Below, piece by piece: positions 1-5,053 of a stretch of DNA of 5,053 nucleotides; position 1 is the first letter of the stretch, and each line of letters starts with the position of its first letter. The position numbers and the translations under genes are program-made. This DNA comes from an uncultured Geobacteraceae bacterium (GTDB lineage: Bacteria; Desulfobacterota; Desulfuromonadia; Geobacterales; Pseudopelobacteraceae): the NCBI GenBank assembly GCA_903879825.1, contig CAIRND010000071.1:1-5053 (forward strand), in the 5' to 3' direction. The notes under the pieces were generated by a model that was not told the origin of the DNA, ran no database searches, and saw only the letters and a program-made list of their open reading frames with translations.

Positions 1-1161
1 CTGATCAAGCTGGTCTGGAGCCACACGTTTTACCGCAGTTTTTTCATCGATCAACCCTTCGGCAACCATATCAACCGCAATCTTGATTGCAGCCGGCGCA
101 GTACGTTTGCCGTTGCGGGTCTGCAGCATGAAGAGTTTACCTTTTTCGATGGTAAACTCGATGTCCTGCATATCTTTGTAATGTTTTTCGAGTATTGAAC
201 GAATGGAGTCAAGCTGCTGATAGCATTCCGGCATCACCTCTTCCATCGGTGGCAGCGTCGTGGCTTTGGCGCGATTGATCGGCTGGGGCGTGCGGATACC
301 GGCGACAACGTCTTCGCCCTGAGCGTTAACCAGGTATTCTCCATAAAAGTAATCTTCGCCGGTGGATGGATCGCGGGTAAAAGCAACACCAGTGGCACAG
401 TCATCGCCCATGTTGCCATAAACCATCGACTGCACGTTGACAGCGGTACCCCATTCTGCCGGGATGTTATTGAGGCGACGATAGGTTACGGCGCGCTGAT
501 TCATCCATGAGCCAAACACGGCACCGATCGCGCCCCACAATTGATCCTGCGGATCTTCAGGGAAAGCGACGCCAAGTTCTTCCTTTATTTTAGCTTTGAA
601 GGCGGCAACCAGCTCCTTCCAATCGCTGGCACTCAAGTCAGTATCGAGATGTACGCCGCGCTCTTCCTTTTTCTGCTCCAGCAGATGCTCAAGAGCGTGT
701 TTATCCATATTCATGACCACATCAGAATACATCTGGACAAAGCGGCGGTAGGCATCATAGGCAAAACGTTCGTCACCGCTCTGGGCGACTATGCCCTGTA
801 CGGTAATATCGTTAAGACCGAGGTTGAGAACGGTGTCCATCATACCCGGCATTGAAGCGCGCGCACCGGAACGAACGGAGACCAACAGTGGATTTTCTGC
901 ATCGCCAAATTTCCGGCCCATCAGAGTTTCGACATGAGCAAGATGAGCCGCAACTTCTGCAGCCAAGGAGGAGGGATAATTGTTGTCGTTCTTGTAAAAT
1001 TCAGTACAGACTTCAGTACTGAGGGTGAAGCCGGGAGGGACGGGGAGACCGATGCTGGTCATTTCAGCCAGATTGGCCCCTTTGCCCCCCAACAAATTCT
1101 TCATATCAGCCCGGCCTTCTGCCTGACCATCACCAAAAAAATACACAAACTTCTGCGCCAT
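1..1161 (-). CDS. ppdK: Pyruvate, phosphate dikinase, N-terminal part (3' end cut by window edge)
   Basis: Cytoplasmic enzyme interconverting pyruvate + ATP + Pi and PEP + AMP + PPi. In anaerobes it serves gluconeogenesis or PPi-linked glycolysis. The frame is open for 387 codons from an ATG at 1159-1161 to the left edge; the family is usually about 870-900 residues, so under half is present. What is here is the N-terminal ATP-grasp-like nucleotide-binding domain: GGKGANLAEM at residues 25-34, SVRSGARASMPGMMDT around residue 97 (Arg97 matches the conserved ATP-binding Arg), DIEF with Glu335, and LQTR with Gln347. The Glu-Gln spacing of 12 is as in characterised PPDKs. The swivelling phosphohistidine domain and the PEP/pyruvate TIM barrel lie outside. 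The start is fixed by GAGGAGG seven bases upstream. gspG lies 141 bp upstream on the same strand, but ppdK has its own candidate promoter. No frameshift was seen. Confidence 0.97.
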   Translation of the reverse strand, partial: MAQKFVYFFGDGQAEGRADMKNLLGGKGANLAEMTSIGLPVPPGFTLSTEVCTEFYKNDNNYPSSLAAEVAAHLAHVETLMGRKFGDAENPLLVSVRSGARASMPGMMDTVLNLGLNDITVQGIVAQSGDERFAYDAYRRFVQMYSDVVMNMDKHALEHLLEQKKEERGVHLDTDLSASDWKELVAAFKAKIKEELGVAFPEDPQDQLWGAIGAVFGSWMNQRAVTYRRLNNIPAEWGTAVNVQSMVYGNMGDDCATGVAFTRDPSTGEDYFYGEYLVNAQGEDVVAGIRTPQPINRAKATTLPPMEEVMPECYQQLDSIRSILEKHYKDMQDIEFTIEKGKLFMLQTRNGKRTAPAAIKIAVDMVAEGLIDEKTAVKRVAPDQLDQ

Positions 1162-1168
1162 TGTACCG

Positions 1169-1175
1169 CCTCCTC
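1169..1175 (-). promoter_or_regulatory. Strong ribosome binding site of ppdK
   Basis: Read on the minus strand this is GAGGAGG, a near-perfect anti-16S match, seven bases before the ppdK ATG. It settles the start codon and suggests high translation. Confidence 0.85.
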
Positions 1176-1253
1176 GTTCGTAGAATAATTACGTGCGCTT
1201 TACAGGCACTAAAAACATTTATCCATAATAAATATAACATGTTAGAGGATTAG

Positions 1254-1281
1254 ACTATAACGCAGATTTGCAAAATATCAA
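1254..1281 (-). promoter_or_regulatory. Candidate sigma70-type promoter of ppdK
   Basis: On the minus strand there is a -35 box TTGATA (1276-1281), a 16-bp spacer and a -10 box TATAGT (1254-1259) in AT-rich DNA between gspG and ppdK. Transcription would start near 1247, giving a leader of about 85 nt. Each box differs from consensus at one or two positions. The promoter assignment is inference; no start site has been measured. A 7-bp AT-only inverted repeat (1272-1290) overlaps the -35 box. Confidence 0.55.
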
Positions 1282-1302
1282 CTATATTTTAAAAATAAAT
1301 GA

Positions 1303-1743
1303 TTACTTGGTATCCCAACTCGTGATATCGGCATTCTTCCCCTCACCACCTTTGGCACCGTCGAATCCATAAGAAAAGAGGTCGTAATCCCCATGTTCGC
1401 CGGGAGAGATGTACAGGTAGTCGTTGCCCCACGGATCCTTGGGAACTTTCTTACTCTCCAGATAGCCGCCATCCTTATACCCCTTTGGTATTACGCCAAC
1501 GGTCGGTTTGGTGATCAGAGCGTCCAGGCCCTGCTCCGTTGAGGGATAGGTACCGTTATCGAGTTTGTAAAGTTTGAGAGACGTTTCAATGTTCTTGATC
1601 TGTACCCGGGCGTCGGTAATTTTGGCATCATCCGTACGGCCCATAAGTTTTGGCCCAACCAGTGCGGCAAGCAATGCCAAAATAACAATTACGACCATGA
1701 TTTCAATCAACGTAAAACCTTTTCTATTATGTATCAGCTGCAT
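1303..1743 (-). CDS. gspG: Type II secretion system major pseudopilin GspG
   Basis: Major pseudopilin of the type II secretion pseudopilus, an inner-membrane-anchored fibre that helps push folded exoproteins through the outer-membrane secretin. The 146-residue product has a short basic leader ending RKG, then the prepilin peptidase site G9|FTLIE with Glu14 (the conserved Glu5 of the mature protein) and one hydrophobic helix (residues 15-30). The C-terminal half has the GspG hallmarks: YPSTEQGLDAL (66-76), DPWG (103-106), SPGEHGDYDLFSYGFDG (113-129) and a GGEG turn (132-135); the Asp-rich loop is the calcium-binding region in this family. Length is typical. The ATG at 1741-1743 is preferred over an in-frame ATG at 1807-1809 because it gives a normal 9-residue leader and has a ribosome site. 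No gspC-M neighbours are visible, so the gene looks detached from its operon. A type IV pilin is less likely given the C-terminal motifs. Confidence 0.93.
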   Translation of the reverse strand: MQLIHNRKGFTLIEIMVVIVILALLAALVGPKLMGRTDDAKITDARVQIKNIETSLKLYKLDNGTYPSTEQGLDALITKPTVGVIPKGYKDGGYLESKKVPKDPWGNDYLYISPGEHGDYDLFSYGFDGAKGGEGKNADITSWDTK

Positions 1744-1752
1744 GTCAGTGTA

Positions 1753-1759
1753 CCTCTCC
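1753..1759 (-). promoter_or_regulatory. Ribosome binding site deciding the gspG start
   Basis: The minus strand reads GGAGAGG here, nine bases before the ATG at 1743. It supports the short-leader start and argues against the in-frame ATG 66 bp upstream, which would place 31 residues before the peptidase site instead of 9. Confidence 0.65.
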
Positions 1760-1847
1760 CCGATGGATTGTTTGCGTGCTAACTTACTAATAGATGCACC
1801 GTATGGCAAGCTCTTTCAAAACGATGACTACTTCAAATAGTAACATT

Positions 1848-1867
1848 ACTGCCTCAATTGCGGTAGT
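1848..1867. repeat. 20-bp imperfect palindrome, possible operator or activator site
   Basis: The sequence ACTGCCTCAATTGCGGTAGT is self-complementary at 8 of 10 paired positions about the centre CAATTG. It lies about 110 bp upstream of the start site predicted from the sigma54-like box at 1941-1956, a distance usual for activators of sigma54 promoters. It is also about 115 bp upstream of the gspG ATG, so it could act on either gene. The symmetry is seen; the function is inferred. Confidence 0.4.
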
Positions 1868-1940
1868 GCCTGCGACTGCGTTTACGCTCTCAAAAAACAT
1901 TATCCCGCGGAATCAGACAGTTACATTTGTACTTGCAGAT

Positions 1941-1956
1941 TGGCATTCAATATGCT
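1941..1956 (+). promoter_or_regulatory. Candidate sigma54 (RpoN) promoter for the cytochrome c7 gene
   Basis: TGGCAT-N5-ATGCT matches the sigma54 consensus TGGCAC-N5-TTGCW, with the invariant GG and GC at the correct spacing and two mismatches elsewhere. Transcription would begin near 1967, leaving a leader of about 80 nt. No comparably good sigma70 pair was found upstream of the gene. A short motif of this kind can occur by chance. Confidence 0.45.
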
Positions 1957-2033
1957 AAATCTTCGGTAGATATCGGTTAAAATAAAACATGATTGTAAAA
2001 ACGCCTGCGTCATAGCGCGGCAAAAAAACAAAC

Positions 2034-2040
2034 AAGGAGA
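2034..2040 (+). promoter_or_regulatory. Ribosome binding site of the cytochrome c7 gene
   Basis: AAGGAGA lies seven bases before the ATG at 2048 in an A-rich, probably unstructured stretch. This is consistent with strong expression of an abundant periplasmic cytochrome. Confidence 0.8.
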
Positions 2041-2047
2041 AATTCAA

Positions 2048-2332
2048 ATGAAAAAAATCAGTGCAGTAGTAGCAATGTTCGCCGTAACCGCCTTTGCTGG
2101 AGCAGCCTTAGCTGCTGGCCCGGAAAAAATTGAACTGCCAGCTTCTATGGGCAAAATTTCTTTCCCTCACAAAAAGCATCAGGAAATGTTGAAAGATTGC
2201 AAAAAGTGCCACGAAAAAGGACCAGGTAAAATTGCTGATCTCGGCAAGGATTGGGCTCACAAAACCTGCAAAGGATGCCACACTGAAATGAAGAAAGGGC
2301 CTGTCGGCTGCAAAGACTGCCACAAAAAATAA
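2048..2332 (+). CDS. ppcA: Periplasmic triheme cytochrome c7, PpcA family
   Basis: Small soluble periplasmic electron carrier that, in Geobacter relatives, moves electrons from inner-membrane quinol oxidases toward outer-membrane conduits for extracellular or metal reduction. The 94-residue precursor has a Sec signal peptide (MKK start, hydrophobic residues 4-18, cleavage likely after ALA at 22), leaving about 72 residues, close to the 71 of G. sulfurreducens PpcA. There are three CXXCH haem sites: CKKCH 51-55, CKGCH 74-78 and CKDCH 88-92. Three further histidines, H41, H44 and H71, are placed as the distal ligands, so all three haems should be bis-His. The FPHKKH segment, CHEKGPGKI and EMKKGP are family signatures. 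The protein is very Lys-rich, as expected for docking to acidic partners. It appears monocistronic, with a terminator after it. Paralogues (ppcA-E) are common, so the exact orthologue is uncertain, but the family is clear. Confidence 0.95.
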   Translation: MKKISAVVAMFAVTAFAGAALAAGPEKIELPASMGKISFPHKKHQEMLKDCKKCHEKGPGKIADLGKDWAHKTCKGCHTEMKKGPVGCKDCHKK

Positions 2333-2361
2333 GTTTTACTCCGCACCAGGCAACAACATTG

Positions 2362-2394
2362 GGGGTAGCGCATCAGCGTTACCCCTTTTATTTT
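2362..2394 (+). terminator. Rho-independent terminator of the cytochrome c7 gene
   Basis: A 9-bp stem, GGGGTAGCG (2362-2370) with CGTTACCCC (2377-2385), has one G-U pair and a 6-nt loop. It is followed on the plus strand by TTTTATTTT. It starts 29 bases after the cytochrome stop codon. Read on the minus strand the hairpin lacks a following T run, so it should mainly stop rightward transcription. Its T tract overlaps the stop codon of the convergent glycosylase gene (2388-2390). Confidence 0.88.
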
Positions 2395-3263
2395 GCTCCC
2401 GAAACCGAGTAACCACTCCCCTGCTTCACCAGAAAACCTTCTCGCTGCATCTCACCCAGATTACGCTCCACCGCCTCCCGATCGGCACCAAAAGTAGCAA
2501 CCAGTTCATCAAGACAAATGTGTGGCCGTTTCATGATCTCCCGTAACATGCGGCTGCGCAGTTGTCGGTTAGAACCTTCAAAAGGGCTCTGCTGCGCGTG
2601 GTGCCTGCTGCGACGGCCCGGATTTGGCAGAGTCTGCTTAAGCATAACGCCATAATCCATCAGGGCATAATACCATTCACGCGGATTATCCCGATCGAGA
2701 GTCGCGGCGATCAGCGGCAGTAACTCGCTGTCGCAGACTTTGTCACGGTCATGAAAAAAGAGATGGATAAAGACCGTGCGAATATTTGTTTCGATCAGCG
2801 GCTCGGCAATGCCAAAAGCGAATGCCGCTACCGCCCGGGCGGTGTAGGGGCCAATGCCGGGCAGGGATTGCAGCTCTGCAATTGATTGAGGAAACTGTCC
2901 GCAGTACGAATTCTCGATCTCTTCAGCGCAGCGTTTCAAAAAAATTGCCCGCCGATTGTATCCCAGCCCCTGCCAAACCTGAAGCACATCAGAAAGTGGA
3001 GCGACTGCCAACGCATGCACATCCGGAAAAACTTCTAGAAATTCAGTATATTTCAGCCTGACCCGCTCCACCTGAGTTTGCTGCAGCATGATCTCTGACA
3101 CCAGAATATGGTAGGGATCTGCAGTTTCTCGCCACGGCATGGGGCGCGAATTAGTGCGGTGATGTGCATAAACCGCCGCACGAAACGCACTGACAATCCG
3201 TGCGGTGAGCGTTCCGTTTTTTAACAAAGTCGCCGTTAACGATGCCGGTTTCAACGTTTTCAT
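2388..3263 (-). CDS. mutY: MutY-like HhH-GPD DNA glycosylase without the Fe-S cluster
   Basis: Base excision repair glycosylase related to adenine glycosylase MutY (291 residues). MutY-type motifs are PMPWRETADPY (41-51), SEIMLQQTQV (56-65, with Glu57 matching the catalytic Glu of MutY), WQGLGYNRRA (97-106) and the helix-hairpin-helix LPGIGPYTA (134-142). Tyr140 stands where Nth has its catalytic Lys, suggesting a monofunctional enzyme. Two features are odd. The position of the catalytic Asp (MutY LDGNV) is Glu158 in IETNIR. After DYGVML the four-Cys cluster loop is replaced by a cysteine-free stretch, NPGRRSRHHAQQSPFEGSNR (214-233). The C-terminus (about 235-288) resembles a winged helix, not the NUDIX-like 8-oxoguanine-reading domain, and the protein is shorter than typical MutY (about 350). 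The start overlaps the uvrB stop (ATGA), implying coupled translation; GGAG lies 11 bases upstream. Adenine opposite 8-oxoG is the default substrate but is unproven. Confidence 0.88.
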   Translation of the reverse strand: MKTLKPASLTATLLKNGTLTARIVSAFRAAVYAHHRTNSRPMPWRETADPYHILVSEIMLQQTQVERVRLKYTEFLEVFPDVHALAVAPLSDVLQVWQGLGYNRRAIFLKRCAEEIENSYCGQFPQSIAELQSLPGIGPYTARAVAAFAFGIAEPLIETNIRTVFIHLFFHDRDKVCDSELLPLIAATLDRDNPREWYYALMDYGVMLKQTLPNPGRRSRHHAQQSPFEGSNRQLRSRMLREIMKRPHICLDELVATFGADREAVERNLGEMQREGFLVKQGSGYSVSGAK

Positions 3264-5053
3264 CGCAGCGCCAACTCCATAGCTTCCAGTTTTTTCACCC
3301 GGTCACGCAAGAAAACAGCCTTCTCGAAATTCAGCTCCTTCGCCGCCGCCAGCATCTCCTTACGAAGTTTTTTAACAAGTTTCGGAATCTCTTTTGGCGC
3401 GATGTATTCTTCTCCGGATTCAGCAACCCCAGCCAATTGTGTGACATAATCCTTTTCCTCGATCGACTCAAGAATGCTGCGCAGCCCTTTTTTAACCGTT
3501 TCAGGCGTGATGCCGTGCTCTTCGTTATACTCCAATTGCTTGACCCGGCGGCGCCCGGTTTCATCGATGCAGGCCTGCATGGAGCGGGTTATGCTGTCAC
3601 CGTACATCAGTACCCGCCCATTGATATTGCGGGCAGCACGGCCACAGGTCTGAATCAATGATCGCTGTGAGCGGAGAAAGCCCTCTTTGTCGGCATCAAG
3701 AATAGCAACCAGAGAAACCTCCGGCAGGTCCAACCCTTCTCGCAGCAGATTAATCCCGACCAGTACATCGAATTCCCCCAGGCGCAGATCACGTATAATC
3801 TGCATCCGCTCGATGGTCACAATGTCAGAATGGAGATATTTTATGCGCACCCCCAGCTCACGATAATAGTTGGTCAGCTCTTCAGCCATCCGCTTGGTTA
3901 GTGTCGTTACCAGCACCCGCTCGCCACGGGCAACCGTCTCACGAACTTCATGGAGGAGGTCGTCTACCTGGCCAACGGAAATCCCCCCCGCCGTCACGGG
4001 ACGCACCTCTATCACCGGATCAACCAATCCGGTCGGACGAATCACCTGTTCAACAAAAACGCCGCCACTCGCCTCAAGCTCATAGTCAGCCGGAGTTGCA
4101 GACACATAGACCGCCTGCGGGATACGCGCCTGAAATTCCTGGAAATTAAGCGGCCGATTGTCCAGCGCCGCCGGAAGGCGAAAACCATAGTTGACCAGGG
4201 TTTCTTTGCGGGAGCGGTCGCCCCGGTACATGGCACCAGTCTGGGGGATGGTTATATGTGATTCGTCCACAAACAGTACGAAATCTTCCGGAAAATAATC
4301 TATCAGGGTATATGGGGCTTCGCCCGGTTGACGACCATCAAAATAGCGGGAATAGTTTTCAATACCGTGACAGAAACCCATCTCCTCCATCATTTCGATG
4401 TCATAAAAGGTGCGCTGTTCAATGCGCTGTTCCTCCAGCAGCATGTTGTTGCCACGGAAATAGCCGATCCGTTCCGCCACATCAATCCGGATCTGCTCCA
4501 CCGCCCGCTCCAGCGTTTCGCGGGTGGAAACATAATGCGATGCGGGGTAGATAGAGCATTTTGAGAGTTTCTGAAGCACGAGGCCGCGTAACGGGTCGAT
4601 TTCGCTGATCGCCTCAACCTCGTCGCCAAAGAATTCAATCCGGAGCGCCCGTTCACTATCATAGGCGGGGAATATTTCAATAACTTCTCCCCGTACCCGG
4701 AACGTACCGCGATGGAAATCCATGTCGTTACGTTCGTACTGAATCTCGATCAGTTTTTTCAGCAGTTCATCCCGACCATACTCATCGCCCTGATGAAAGA
4801 AGATATGCATGGCCTCATACGCAGAGGGCGAACCGATACCGTAGATGCAGGATACCGAGGCGACGATAATGACATCCCGCCGCGTCAGCAGACTGCGCGT
4901 TGCCGAATGACGCATCTTGTCGATCTCGTCGTTAATGGCGGAATCTTTTTCAATGAAGGTGTCACTGGTCGGAATGTATGCTTCAGGCTGGTAATAATCG
5001 TAGTAGGACACAAAATATTCGACGGCATTATGTGGAAAAAGCTCCTTGAACTC
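3260..5053 (-). CDS. uvrB: UvrABC excinuclease subunit B (5' end beyond window edge)
   Basis: Damage-verifying subunit of bacterial nucleotide excision repair. It is loaded by UvrA, opens the strand with a beta-hairpin, then recruits UvrC for incision. There are 597 codons before the TGA; about 75 N-terminal residues, including the Walker A loop, lie outside (E. coli UvrB has 673). Local numbering starts at 5053. Visible are the beta-hairpin region VSYYDYYQPEAY (15-26), whose tyrosines contact the damaged strand, the Walker B/DEAD box DESH (263-266), YVSATPADYELE, RPTGLVDP, the helicase segment GINLLREGLDLPE, and motif VI QTCGRAARN (468-476). The last about 40 residues form the UVR domain (LNFEKAVFLRDRVKKLE) that binds UvrC. 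A GTG at 5009-5011 is internal to the conserved fold and is not the start. The stop overlaps the downstream glycosylase ATG. Confidence 0.97.
   Translation of the reverse strand, partial: EFKELFPHNAVEYFVSYYDYYQPEAYIPTSDTFIEKDSAINDEIDKMRHSATRSLLTRRDVIIVASVSCIYGIGSPSAYEAMHIFFHQGDEYGRDELLKKLIEIQYERNDMDFHRGTFRVRGEVIEIFPAYDSERALRIEFFGDEVEAISEIDPLRGLVLQKLSKCSIYPASHYVSTRETLERAVEQIRIDVAERIGYFRGNNMLLEEQRIEQRTFYDIEMMEEMGFCHGIENYSRYFDGRQPGEAPYTLIDYFPEDFVLFVDESHITIPQTGAMYRGDRSRKETLVNYGFRLPAALDNRPLNFQEFQARIPQAVYVSATPADYELEASGGVFVEQVIRPTGLVDPVIEVRPVTAGGISVGQVDDLLHEVRETVARGERVLVTTLTKRMAEELTNYYRELGVRIKYLHSDIVTIERMQIIRDLRLGEFDVLVGINLLREGLDLPEVSLVAILDADKEGFLRSQRSLIQTCGRAARNINGRVLMYGDSITRSMQACIDETGRRRVKQLEYNEEHGITPETVKKGLRSILESIEEKDYVTQLAGVAESGEEYIAPKEIPKLVKKLRKEMLAAAKELNFEKAVFLRDRVKKLEAMELALR

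Larger units (their letters stand above)
1744..2047. other. Divergent intergenic region between gspG and the cytochrome c7 gene
   Basis: This 304-bp stretch holds no convincing gene. It must carry the promoters for gspG (leftward) and the cytochrome (rightward). Visible elements are a sigma54-like box (1941-1956), a 20-bp imperfect palindrome (1848-1867), a small dyad around CCGCGG (1903-1914), and TCGGT repeated 10 bp apart (1963-1967, 1973-1977). For gspG only a weak candidate is visible: TTGCCA (minus strand, 1804-1809), a 17-bp spacer and a poor -10 box TAAGTT (1781-1786). Confidence 0.6.

Noticed and set aside
541..855. 104-codon plus-strand open frame opposite ppdK
   Set aside because: It is fully antisense to well-conserved PPDK coding sequence, has no ribosome site and no recognisable protein features.
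1162..1240. Short leader open frames upstream of ppdK, including a 5-codon ATG GAT AAA TGT TTT TAG
   Set aside because: None has a Shine-Dalgarno sequence, and there is no run of regulatory codons or attenuator-like hairpin pair.
1744..1809. Longer gspG form starting at the in-frame ATG at 1807-1809
   Set aside because: It would put 31 residues before the prepilin peptidase site. The internal ATG at 1743 has a better ribosome site and a standard 9-residue leader.
1574..1840. 88-codon plus-strand open frame opposite gspG
   Set aside because: It is a shadow of the conserved pseudopilin on the other strand and shows no coding signature of its own.
1744..2047. Possible small RNA or riboswitch in the divergent intergenic region
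   Set aside because: No terminator-like hairpin with a T run and no recognisable riboswitch core was seen on either strand.
4258..4564. Overlapping plus-strand open frames opposite uvrB
   Set aside because: The minus-strand UvrB frame is conserved throughout. These frames lack start signals and recognisable motifs.
5009..5011. GTG as a start codon for a shortened UvrB
   Set aside because: The same frame continues upstream to the window edge with conserved UvrB residues (EFKELFPHNAVEYF), so the true start lies outside.

Overview
The window looks like chromosomal DNA of an anaerobic, metal- or sulfur-respiring bacterium of the Desulfuromonadales/Geobacterales type (Desulfobacterota, formerly Deltaproteobacteria). 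The main evidence is a small triheme periplasmic cytochrome c7 (PpcA family), which is characteristic of Geobacter, Desulfuromonas and Pelobacter-like bacteria. The neighbouring pyruvate phosphate dikinase and single type II secretion pseudopilin fit that assignment. The exact genus cannot be read from the sequence.

Layout: (1) 1-1161, minus strand: N-terminal 387 codons of pyruvate phosphate dikinase (ppdK), cut by the left edge. It has a strong Shine-Dalgarno sequence and a good sigma70-type promoter in the AT-rich gap 1162-1302. (2) 1303-1743, minus: a complete GspG-type pseudopilin with no other secretion genes beside it in the window. (3) 1744-2047: a 304-bp divergent intergenic region with a candidate sigma54 promoter and an upstream palindrome in front of the cytochrome. 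(4) 2048-2332, plus: cytochrome c7, followed by a rho-independent terminator. (5) 2388-3263, minus: a MutY-related HhH-GPD DNA glycosylase lacking the iron-sulfur cluster cysteines and the C-terminal 8-oxoguanine-recognition domain, with Glu at the usual catalytic Asp. (6) 3260-5053, minus: uvrB, excinuclease ABC subunit B, with its N-terminus beyond the right edge. Its stop codon overlaps the glycosylase start codon.

The genes form three functional blocks. uvrB and the glycosylase look like a translationally coupled DNA-repair pair, combining nucleotide and base excision repair. The cytochrome is a stand-alone transcription unit for periplasmic electron transfer. ppdK (PEP/pyruvate interconversion) and gspG (protein secretion) lie in the same direction but have no obvious functional link.

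No mobile element, CRISPR array, tRNA or rRNA was seen. The most unusual item is the cluster-less MutY-like protein. Most of the window is ordinary housekeeping DNA, and I found no clear evidence of a wholly new system.
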